Assembly: GCF_020829685.1 (NCBI RefSeq)
Contig: NZ_JAIVFR010000223.1
Location: 1 to 8,615, forward strand
DNA: 8,615 bases
DNA from: Nostoc sp. CHAB 5715
GTDB taxonomy: Bacteria; Cyanobacteriota; Cyanobacteriia; Cyanobacteriales; Nostocaceae
Reading direction: 5' to 3'
Positions 1 through 7,570 of the stretch are shown here, piece by piece. The notes under the pieces are model-generated. The model was not told where the DNA came from. It was given only the letters and a program-made list of their open reading frames with translations, and did not search any database. The position numbers and the translations under genes are program-made. Position 1 is the stretch's first letter, and each line of letters opens with the position of its first letter.

Positions 1-7
1 TACTCAT
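1..7 (-). CDS. apcA: Start of allophycocyanin alpha subunit gene (partial, runs off left edge)
   Basis: Only the start codon, one further codon (Ser) and one base are inside the window. On the minus strand an excellent Shine-Dalgarno GGAGGA (positions 16-21) sits 8 nt before an ATG at 5-7, followed by AGT A, which fits the usual MSI start of ApcA. The gene that follows apcE in Nostoc-type operons is apcA, encoding the alpha subunit of the phycobilisome core pigment-protein allophycocyanin. The start and ribosome binding site are seen; the identity is inferred from gene order and the two first residues. It could be another gene with a strong start. Confidence 0.7.
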
Positions 8-15
8 TAATGGAT

Positions 16-21
16 TCCTCC
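16..21 (-). promoter_or_regulatory. Strong ribosome binding site of apcA
   Basis: GGAGGA, fully complementary to the 16S rRNA tail core, with 8 nt to the ATG at 5-7. It is much stronger than the site in front of apcE (GGGAG, 13 nt away). This fits the need for many more allophycocyanin subunits than linker copies. Confidence 0.7.
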
Positions 22-104
22 AAATACGAATGAAACCAGGATTTGATTAACTAGCGCGACTTTAATTCGGTTCACTGAGTTTGTTTTCTCGTTCTTTTAG
101 ATAC

Positions 105-122
105 AACAGTTTAATAACTGTT
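105..122. promoter_or_regulatory. 18-bp dyad at the expected apcA transcription start
   Basis: AACAGTT-TAAT-AACTGTT, perfect 7-bp arms around a 4-nt centre. It begins 4 nt downstream (minus strand) of the candidate -10 at 127-132, so it would cover the transcription start. It could be a repressor operator or a 5' terminal mRNA stem-loop. The symmetry is seen; the role is inferred. Confidence 0.4.
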
Positions 123-126
123 ATGG

Positions 127-155
127 CTAATAAATTACGAGTTTTTTTGAGTCAA
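127..155 (-). promoter_or_regulatory. Candidate sigma-70 type promoter for apcA
   Basis: On the minus strand TTGACT (150-155), a 17-nt spacer, then TATTAG (127-132). The -35 matches the consensus at 5 of 6 positions and the -10 at 4 of 6. A start near 120 would give a leader of about 115 nt. Phycobilisome core operons commonly have an internal promoter before apcA so that the abundant subunits are made in excess of the linker. The match alone is modest evidence. Confidence 0.4.
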
Positions 156-244
156 CACAAGTAAACAAGCTTTTAAACTCAGTTACCTTCCGCAAAACAT
201 TTTCCGGCATTCTGTTGAGCATTTATGACTGCTCTTAATACTTT

Positions 245-299
245 GTAATATTGCTTTTCAGAATTTCGGGTTTTAGCTGTAATCTGAAACCAATATTAC
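245..299. repeat. Nested inverted repeat (long hairpin) between apcE and apcA
   Basis: Outer arms GTAATATTG (245-253) and CAATATTAC (291-299) pair over 9 bp. Separated from them by only 2 and 1 nt, inner arms TTTCAGA (256-262) and TCTGAAA (283-289) pair over 7 bp around a 20-nt loop. On the plus strand the outer stem can be prolonged by a G.U and two A-U pairs. There is no T-tract after it on the minus strand, so it is not a canonical intrinsic terminator. It could be an mRNA 3'-end stabilising or processing structure separating apcE and apcA messages, or a small palindromic repeat element. Confidence 0.6.
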
Positions 300-312
300 G
301 AAAGATTACGAA

Positions 313-363
313 GGGGGCAGGGGGGCAGGAGGCAGGAGGCAGGAGGCAGGGGGCAGGGGACAG
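313..363. repeat. Heptamer tandem repeat, unit GGRGGCA (7 units)
   Basis: Seven head-to-tail units: GGGGGCA, an 8-nt GGGGGGCA, three GGAGGCA, GGGGGCA and GGGGACA. Short heptamer tandem repeats (STRR) are a known feature of intergenic DNA in heterocystous cyanobacteria. The plus strand, which is the template for the apcE operon, has many G runs and could form quadruplex structures. Confidence 0.9.
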
Positions 364-372
364 TAAATAATC

Positions 373-3711
<3,339 letters not shown>

Positions 3712-3736
3712 TTAAGTCTGGGTCGCTTTGAGGCTT

Positions 3737-3752
3737 GACACATCGGTGTGTC
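3737..3752. promoter_or_regulatory. 16-bp dyad at the expected apcE transcription start
   Basis: GACACA-TCGG-TGTGTC, perfect 6-bp arms around a 4-nt centre. It begins 5 nt downstream (minus strand) of the candidate -10 at 3758-3763, so it would cover the transcription start and form a 5' hairpin in the apcE mRNA or an operator. It also overlaps the TTGACA of a possible plus-strand promoter. Confidence 0.45.
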
Positions 3753-3757
3753 TGTGC

Positions 3758-3786
3758 TTTATAAACTTGAGAGTACTGCCTGCAAA
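3758..3786 (-). promoter_or_regulatory. Candidate sigma-70 type promoter of apcE
   Basis: On the minus strand TTTGCA (3781-3786), a 17-nt spacer and TATAAA (3758-3763). The -10 matches the consensus at 5 of 6 positions and the -35 at 4 of 6. A start near 3751 would give a leader of about 75 nt. The same AT core, TTATAA, is palindromic and also fits a plus-strand promoter with TTGACA at 3735-3740 and an 18-nt spacer. Confidence 0.45.
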
Positions 3787-3799
3787 ACTGCCAGTAAAT

Positions 3800-3810
3800 T
3801 AACCCGGTTA
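3800..3810. promoter_or_regulatory. Short dyad upstream of the apcE promoter
   Basis: TAACC-C-GGTTA, 5-bp arms with a 1-nt centre, 13 bp upstream of the candidate apcE -35. A regulator site is possible, but an 11-bp dyad can occur by chance. Confidence 0.25.
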
Positions 3811-3821
3811 GCTTTTAGATT

Positions 3822-3831
3822 AAAACGTTTT
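3822..3831. promoter_or_regulatory. 10-bp palindrome AAAACGTTTT upstream of apcE
   Basis: A perfect 10-bp palindrome about 35 bp upstream of the candidate apcE -35, next to the TAACCCGGTTA dyad. It could be part of a regulator-binding cluster. No known binding motif is recognised. Confidence 0.25.
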
Positions 3832-3893
3832 GCGTTCTCAAGGCTGGTTTATTAAGAAGTGTGTAGAACCTGTAGCTTAGATGCATCCAGTCT

Positions 3894-3911
3894 TAAGAGT
3901 ACATACTCTTA
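3894..3911. promoter_or_regulatory. 18-bp perfect dyad, operator-like
   Basis: TAAGAGTA-CA-TACTCTTA, 8-bp perfect arms with a 2-nt centre, about 108 bp upstream of the candidate apcE -35. The length and tight centre are typical of a site for a dimeric DNA-binding regulator. There is no T-tract, so it is not a terminator. The symmetry is seen; the function is unknown. Confidence 0.4.
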
Positions 3912-4213
3912 TTTGGCTGAGATAAAATCTAAGTTTTGTAACTAAATAATAGGGTAAGCATGGTCTACTGATGCCGAAACCCTCTATTTTGATGTTTGTG
4001 GCAGTGTCCACCCTACGATTATTACAACTTATACAAAATTTTAGTTGAAACGAAATTGTTTACAGCAATGTCAGTGGACAGTAGTCATTAGTCGATGTTA
4101 AGTTGTTTTTGCTACTGGCAATTGAATATTAATAAATTACGTCACTTGGAATTAATTCATAATTTTTGATACTTTGAGCATTTGCTATCAACATTCTTTA
4201 ACCGGAAAATACG
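3912..4213. other. Gene-poor intergenic stretch
   Basis: AT-rich spacer with no open reading frame I would defend on either strand. The only structure seen is a degenerate heptamer array at 4070-4097 and a widely spaced TAGGGT/ACCCTA pair (3950-3955, 4010-4015) that is too short to interpret. Confidence 0.6.
4070..4097. repeat. Degenerate heptamer tandem repeat
   Basis: Four successive 7-mers, GTCAGTG, GACAGTA, GTCATTA and GTCGATG, resemble a decayed short tandem heptamer array of the kind seen in Nostoc-type genomes. With only partial matches between units, chance cannot be excluded. Confidence 0.4.
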
Positions 4214-4363
4214 ATGCACAAAAGTTATAAATTTAACTATTTATTTAATGCTACTCTGTCTGCGATCGCAGTTATTATGGCTGTTACTCCTGCAAATGCG
4301 CTTCCAGACCAAAATATCAGCACCGTTGTTAAGTGGGCAAAGACGCTAACACGTACAAACTAA
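4214..4363 (+). CDS. 49-residue exported peptide, probably the N-terminal remnant of a secreted protein
   Basis: Begins MHKSYKFNYL and has a clear Sec signal peptide: basic start, hydrophobic core at about 13-24 (TLSAIAVIMAVT) and a likely cleavage after TPANA at residue 29. Only about 20 residues would remain as mature peptide, ending TLTRTN. A GGA at 4204-4206 is 7 nt before the ATG. The signal peptide is convincing, but the very short mature part suggests a gene cut off after its N-terminus; the end lies just 3 bp before the toxin-antitoxin promoter, so arrival of that array may have broken it. A HIP1 octamer lies inside it (4262-4269). It could instead be a genuine small secreted peptide. 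I do not recognise the family. Confidence 0.5.
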   Translation: MHKSYKFNYLFNATLSAIAVIMAVTPANALPDQNISTVVKWAKTLTRTN

Positions 4364-4366
4364 AGG

Positions 4367-4395
4367 TTAGCAGTAAGTATGTCAGCAGTTATAAT
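4367..4395 (+). promoter_or_regulatory. Promoter of the first toxin-antitoxin module
   Basis: TTAGCA (4367-4372), a 17-nt spacer and a perfect TATAAT (4390-4395). The start would be near 4402, giving a leader of about 22 nt to the ATG at 4424. The TATAAT and the bases after it are conserved in front of the second module (5230-5250). An upstream in-frame ATG at 4379 lies inside the promoter spacer and so would not be transcribed from it. Confidence 0.6.
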
Positions 4396-4423
4396 CAATA
4401 TAAAACTTCCAGGTTCAAAATAT

Positions 4424-4765
4424 ATGAATTTAACTGTAAAAACTTATTCTAACAATACTGCACCCAAGTTAACTTATGATGTGCTGATTGAAAATCAACA
4501 AAATGGCGGAGTTACTGCTACAGTGCTAGGCTTGCCAGATTTTAAAGGCTCTGGTGTGACTAAAGAAGAAGCACTAGAGAAACTAATTCAACTTTTACAA
4601 GAGCGAGAACCAGAAATAGTAACTTTAGAAATTGAGGTTCCCCAAACTGAACATCCTTGGATGAAATTTGCAGGAATGCACAAAGATAACCCTCTTTTTG
4701 CTGAGGTGCTGGAATATATAGAAGCTGAACGGAGTCAAATTGACTTGGAGAATGAGACAGAGTGA
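4424..4765 (+). CDS. HicB-like antitoxin, copy 1
   Basis: 113 residues. Residues about 18-62 (YDVLIENQ, GGVTATVLGLPDFKGSG, then an EEALEKLIQLLQ helix) match the small HicB-type antitoxin fold. The tail (HPWMKFAGMHKDNP at 77-90, then an acidic helix) resembles tails of antitoxins found beside PIN toxins in cyanobacteria and probably wraps the toxin. HicB proteins usually pair with HicA; here the partner is a PIN nuclease. The stop overlaps the toxin start by 4 nt (GTGA), so translation is coupled. The start at 4424 is preferred over the in-frame ATG at 4379 because the latter lies in the promoter and the duplicate module begins at the same MNL. A weak AGG is 10 nt upstream. About half the residues match copy 2. 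Confidence 0.85.
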   Translation: MNLTVKTYSNNTAPKLTYDVLIENQQNGGVTATVLGLPDFKGSGVTKEEALEKLIQLLQEREPEIVTLEIEVPQTEHPWMKFAGMHKDNPLFAEVLEYIEAERSQIDLENETE

Positions 4766-5199
4766 GTATTATCTGGATATTAGATACAGACCATCTGTCG
4801 TTATTTCAAAATAGTCATCCACTAGTCACACAACGCATAAGACAGCAGAACCCTGAAAATTTAGCCATAACAGTGATTACATTAGAGGAGAAAGTTAAAG
4901 GATGGCTGAATGTTATCAACAAATATAATAATCAACCTTCTAAGTATGACAAATTAATATGGGGATACAAGGGATTATGGGATGAAATAGAATATTTCAA
5001 AAATATAAAATTACTTGAATTTGATACTAAAGCTTGTAATGTTTATGCTGAGTTAGTTAAGCACAAAATTCGCGTTGGTACTCAAGATTTACGCATTGCG
5101 GCAATTACGCTGTCGGTGAATGGTATTTTAGTAACCCGCAACCGGAAGGATTTTGAGAAAGTTCCTAATTTGCGTTTAGAAGATTGGACTATATCTTAA
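4762..5199 (+). CDS. PIN-domain (VapC-type) ribonuclease toxin, copy 1
   Basis: 145 residues from a GTG start overlapping the antitoxin stop. VapC-type PIN toxins are metal-dependent RNases, usually cutting tRNA or rRNA. The acidic active-site set is complete: Asp8 in LDTDHLSL, Glu42/43 in ITLEEKVKG, Asp109 in GTQDLRIAA and Asp130 in RNRKDFEKVP. The end, LRLEDW, is typical. The GTG start and the absence of its own promoter fit a toxin kept low relative to its antitoxin. The last 50 residues match copy 2 at 46 of 50 positions, whereas the first 95 match at only about a third. Confidence 0.9.
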   Translation: MSIIWILDTDHLSLFQNSHPLVTQRIRQQNPENLAITVITLEEKVKGWLNVINKYNNQPSKYDKLIWGYKGLWDEIEYFKNIKLLEFDTKACNVYAELVKHKIRVGTQDLRIAAITLSVNGILVTRNRKDFEKVPNLRLEDWTIS

Positions 5200-5226
5200 T
5201 TTGTTTCAAGCCTAAATTGACCTAGA

Positions 5227-5235
5227 TGTTATAAT
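5227..5235 (+). promoter_or_regulatory. Extended -10 promoter element of the second module
   Basis: TGT-TATAAT, an extended -10 element with perfect hexamer at 5230-5235. It is placed 30 nt before the ATG at 5265, as in module 1, and the bases after it (AATATAAAACTT) are shared with module 1. No good -35 is seen 17 nt upstream. Independent transcription of module 2 is plausible but unproven. Confidence 0.45.
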
Positions 5236-5264
5236 AAATATAAAACTTGGAATATAAAAATATT

Positions 5265-5615
5265 ATGAATTTAGCTGTAAAAACTACCTCTCAGACAACT
5301 GCACCAAAGTTAAATTATGATGTGCTGATTGAAAATGAACCAGATGGTACAGTTAAAGCAACATTGCTAGGTTTACCAGACTGTCAAGGTTTAGGAAATA
5401 CAGAAACGGAAGCGATAGAAAAACTTAGTCAAAGTTTGCAACATCGTTTAGAATCTGCCAAAATAGTCACTTTAGCAATTGAAGTACCCCAAGTAGTAGA
5501 AAACCCTTGGTTGAAAATAGCTGGTAAATATAAAGATGATTCGCAATTTGATGAGATGCTGGAATATATAGAAGAATATCGGCGCGAATTAGATGAAAGA
5601 AGGGAGTTAAGGTAA
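5265..5615 (+). CDS. HicB-like antitoxin, copy 2
   Basis: 116 residues, a diverged duplicate of the first antitoxin: MNLAVKT start, APKLNYDVLIENEPDGTV, LLGLPDCQGLG, then NPWLKIAGKYKDDSQFDEM and a charged helix ending in RRELDERRELR. The HicB-like fold covers about 18-62 and the toxin-binding tail about 80-112. A TTG at 5247 would add six residues, but the ATG at 5265 matches the start of copy 1 and is preferred. It is followed after 8 nt by the second PIN toxin, so the two genes no longer overlap as in module 1. It presumably neutralises its own neighbour; cross-neutralisation is possible because the toxin C-termini are nearly the same. Confidence 0.85.
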   Translation: MNLAVKTTSQTTAPKLNYDVLIENEPDGTVKATLLGLPDCQGLGNTETEAIEKLSQSLQHRLESAKIVTLAIEVPQVVENPWLKIAGKYKDDSQFDEMLEYIEEYRRELDERRELR

Positions 5616-5623
5616 ATTTAGAT

Positions 5624-6049
5624 GTGAATAGTTTAAGAATATTAGATACGGATCACCTATCTTTGATCCAAAGGGGTAATCCATCTATTAGAAAGCGATT
5701 AAATACATTTAATCTTCAAGATATTGCAATAACTATTGTGACGGCTACTGAACAAATACGGGGAAGAATGAATACTATTAATAGGGCTGATTCATCAGGT
5801 GAATTAGTCTTAGCTTATGCTAGATTACAAGATACATTAGATGATTTAAATAGTATTAGTGTCGTGGAATTTAGCGAAGATGCTGGCAATATTTACGCTG
5901 AATTAGTTAGGCAGAAAATTCGCGTTGGTACTCAAGATTTACGCATTGCGGCAATTACGTTGTCGAGGAATGGTATTTTAGTTACTCGCAACCGGAAAGA
6001 TTTTGAGAAAGTTCCTAATTTGCTTTTAGAAGATTGGACTATATCTTAA
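5624..6049 (+). CDS. PIN-domain (VapC-type) ribonuclease toxin, copy 2
   Basis: 141 residues from GTG. Active-site acids are present: Asp8 in LDTDHLSL, Glu43 in TATEQIRG, Asp105 in GTQDLRIAA and Asp126 in RNRKDFEKVP, so it is probably an intact RNase. The GTG at 5624 shares its G with an ATG at 5622 that is followed directly by TGA and is unusable. Possible ribosome binding AAGG lies about 11 nt upstream. The N-terminal 91 residues are strongly diverged from copy 1 while the C-terminal 50 are nearly identical, giving a mosaic gene. Confidence 0.9.
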   Translation: MNSLRILDTDHLSLIQRGNPSIRKRLNTFNLQDIAITIVTATEQIRGRMNTINRADSSGELVLAYARLQDTLDDLNSISVVEFSEDAGNIYAELVRQKIRVGTQDLRIAAITLSRNGILVTRNRKDFEKVPNLLLEDWTIS

Positions 6050-6053
6050 TTTT

Positions 6054-6248
6054 GTGCGATCGCTAGGATTTGACGAGTATGCTATTAATTGTTACGAAGA
6101 CTTGATTCGTCAAAGAATTCGCATTGGTACTCAAGATTTACACATTGCGGCAATTACGTTGTCGGTGAATGGTATTTTAGTAACCCGCAACCGGAAGGAT
6201 TTTGAGAAAGTTCCTAATTTGCGTTTAGAAGATTCGACTATATCTTAA
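6054..6248 (+). pseudogene. Headless third copy of the PIN toxin (C-terminal half only)
   Basis: An open frame of 64 residues whose positions from about 5 onward align with the last third to half of the PIN toxins (RIRIGTQDLHIAAITLS, then RNRKDFEKVPNLRLEDS). It lacks the N-terminal strand with Asp8 and the Glu43 helix, so it cannot form a complete PIN active site. It begins 4 nt after the stop of copy 2, at a HIP1 octamer (6056-6063). Its last 127 bp differ from copy 1 at only 3 positions, and its downstream flank also matches that of copy 1. The frame is still open, so a short peptide could be made. No antitoxin precedes it; the simplest view is a third module that lost its antitoxin and toxin front by deletion. 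Confidence 0.85.
6056..6063. repeat. HIP1 octamer at the junction of toxin copies 2 and 3
   Basis: GCGATCGC, the highly iterated palindrome of many cyanobacterial genomes. Other copies in the window are at 938-945, 4262-4269, 7491-7498, 8194-8201 and 8516-8523. This one lies exactly where the partial third PIN copy joins the end of copy 2, so it may mark a recombination point. Confidence 0.9.
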
Positions 6249-6270
6249 TTTGTCTTAAGGCTAAATTTAC

Positions 6271-6654
6271 CTATTTGTTTATAGTGAAAAAATTCAGAGT
6301 AATATTATTAGCTTCCCAGTATTCTTTGGCTGAATTTAAAATATCCAATGCTATTTGGTACTGTGTAGGGTCAGCTTGAGCAAAGATATCAGCATAGTCA
6401 TACAATATCACGTATCTCTCAGCCGGACACCATGTTAAATCGGTGATACATTCATCAAAAGCATCCCAATTAGCACCAAAGTATGTAGGAAATTGCATTG
6501 CTTCAGCAGCTTTACTTAAAAATGTTTCTTTGCTATTAATTTTTTTACCATCAAGATAAAAAACTTTAGTTCCTGGTTCTGCGGCTATTTGTTCCACTGC
6601 TTCACGTATGCTTTGTTTTATATCTATTGACAAACAATTTAGAAATTCACTCAT
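6271..6654 (-). CDS. Barstar-family ribonuclease inhibitor
   Basis: 127 residues from the ATG at 6652-6654, which has AAGGA 7 nt upstream (6662-6666); a GTG at 6675 would add seven residues but has no ribosome site and overlaps that signal. Barstar-type proteins bind and block barnase-like secreted or toxin RNases. The family pattern is clear: YLDGKKINS at 33-41, then FPTYFGANWDAFDECITDL at 55-73, corresponding to the barnase-binding helix of barstar (YYGENLDALWDCL), with Asp64 at the place of barstar Asp35. No barnase-like gene lies in the window, so this is an orphan inhibitor. It converges on the toxin array with 22 bp between stop codons. Confidence 0.9.
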   Translation of the reverse strand: MSEFLNCLSIDIKQSIREAVEQIAAEPGTKVFYLDGKKINSKETFLSKAAEAMQFPTYFGANWDAFDECITDLTWCPAERYVILYDYADIFAQADPTQYQIALDILNSAKEYWEANNITLNFFTINK

Positions 6655-6661
6655 GTATTTA

Positions 6662-6666
6662 TCCTT
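6662..6666 (-). promoter_or_regulatory. Ribosome binding site that fixes the barstar start
   Basis: AAGGA on the minus strand, 7 nt before the ATG at 6652-6654. It lies inside the upstream GTG-initiated extension, so it argues for the shorter protein. Confidence 0.7.
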
Positions 6667-6796
6667 GTTTATCACGACTACTAGATGACTTCTTGAAAGC
6701 TATTGTAGTGATCATCTGTATAGTAAATTTCGGCATTTTTCCCAGTAATCAGACGGCGACTACTATCGCATTCTTATAGAAAACGGCGAAATGAAT

Positions 6797-7570
6797 TTAC
6801 TGTCCACCTCTAGAACGAATAATTTGCCCTGTAATCCACTGTCCTTGCAATGAGGCGAGAAATAATATTATATGTGCGGCATCTGCTGGTGTACCTAAAC
6901 GACCAAACGGTGCTTTTTCCTCAATTTCTGAGCGGATTTCATCACTCATCCAGCCTGTATCTGTTGCCCCAGGATCTACGGCATTTACAGTAATATTTTT
7001 ACTTGCTAGGCTAGCACTGAGACTTAGAGTCAGCGCTTCTATTGCTCCTTTGCTAATAGCGTATGGTAGGTTTTTGGGCATAGGAGCCAGACTTTGACCA
7101 GAGGTAAGATTGATAATTCGTCCTCCTGGCCGTCCATCATGGCGATTAGCAAATTCGCCACACAACAATGTAGTACCTCGAATATTTACGGTGTAATGAG
7201 TATCAAGTAATTCGGATGATAAAGAGTATATATCTGCTTGTTGATCGTGAGCGGCATTGTTAATTAGAATATCCACTTGTCCCAGACTGCCCTCAATGTG
7301 GTCAAAAAGTTTTTTGGGCATTTCTGACTCAGCCAAGTTAACCTCAACCCCTGCGGCTTTGACTCCTTGTAATTTTAGTGACTCAATGATTTCTTCTGCC
7401 TCATGAAAATTGCTACCCCAAGGCATCAGCTTATCGTATGGTCGATAATAAGTCGTAAAGATATTTGCTCCAGATGCAGCAAGTGAATGAGCGATCGCTG
7501 CACCAATTCCCATGTGTCGGCTTACACCAGTTACTAGGGCAACTTTACCCGACAAACCGTAATCTACCAT
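6797..7570 (-). CDS. Short-chain dehydrogenase/reductase (SDR), FabG-like
   Basis: 257 residues, the usual length for a classical SDR, an NAD(P)H-dependent cytosolic oxidoreductase. The dinucleotide motif at 14-23 is TGVSRHMGIG, two residues longer between TG and GIG than the common TGxxxGIG; this form is known in a subset of FabG-like SDRs. NNAA is at 104-107, and the catalytic set is Asn129, Ser157 (in LTSGQS), Tyr170 and Lys174 (YAISK). VDPGATDTGWM at 198-208 and WITGQII at 245-251 complete the fold. The substrate cannot be told; automatic annotation often says 3-oxoacyl-ACP reductase. No clear ribosome site precedes the ATG. It is divergent from the methyltransferase with 104 bp between starts, and has a HIP1 octamer inside (7491-7498). 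Confidence 0.93.
   Translation of the reverse strand: MVDYGLSGKVALVTGVSRHMGIGAAIAHSLAASGANIFTTYYRPYDKLMPWGSNFHEAEEIIESLKLQGVKAAGVEVNLAESEMPKKLFDHIEGSLGQVDILINNAAHDQQADIYSLSSELLDTHYTVNIRGTTLLCGEFANRHDGRPGGRIINLTSGQSLAPMPKNLPYAISKGAIEALTLSLSASLASKNITVNAVDPGATDTGWMSDEIRSEIEEKAPFGRLGTPADAAHIILFLASLQGQWITGQIIRSRGGQ

Larger units (their letters stand above)
4388..6290 (+). repeat. Tandem duplication of the antitoxin-toxin module (two full units and a partial third)
   Basis: Unit 1 runs from about 4388 (GTTATAAT before antitoxin 1) to about 5228, and unit 2 starts at the matching GTTATAAT near 5229 and ends about 6053, so each unit is roughly 820-840 bp. A partial unit carries the toxin 3' part and trailer (about 6064-6290). 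The trailer after copy 3 (TTAATTTGTCTTAAGGCTAA) resembles that after copy 1 and not that after copy 2. No transposase or terminal repeats were seen. Confidence 0.8.

Noticed and set aside
3950..4015. TAGGGT/ACCCTA pair as a palindromic repeat element
   Set aside because: Only 6 bp match and the flanks do not extend the pairing.
4379..4423. Upstream ATG at 4379 as the start of antitoxin 1 (15 extra residues)
   Set aside because: It lies between the -35 and -10 of the module promoter, and the homologous upstream region of copy 2 has a stop right after its ATG. The ATG at 4424 matches the start of copy 2.
5247..5264. TTG at 5247 as the start of antitoxin 2
   Set aside because: It adds six residues not shared with copy 1 and has no ribosome site; the ATG at 5265 corresponds to the start of copy 1.
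4388..6290. Repeated toxin modules as an insertion sequence or integron
   Set aside because: No transposase or integrase, no terminal inverted repeats and no attachment-site pattern between modules; plain tandem duplication explains it.
6655..6675. GTG at 6675 as the start of the barstar gene
   Set aside because: The AAGGA signal for the ATG at 6654 lies inside this extension and the GTG has no signal of its own.
6722..6801. Inverted repeat AGTAAATT/AATTTACT across the SDR stop region as a terminator
   Set aside because: Arms of 8 bp are 64 nt apart, with no GC-rich stem and no T-tract; likely chance in AT-rich DNA.
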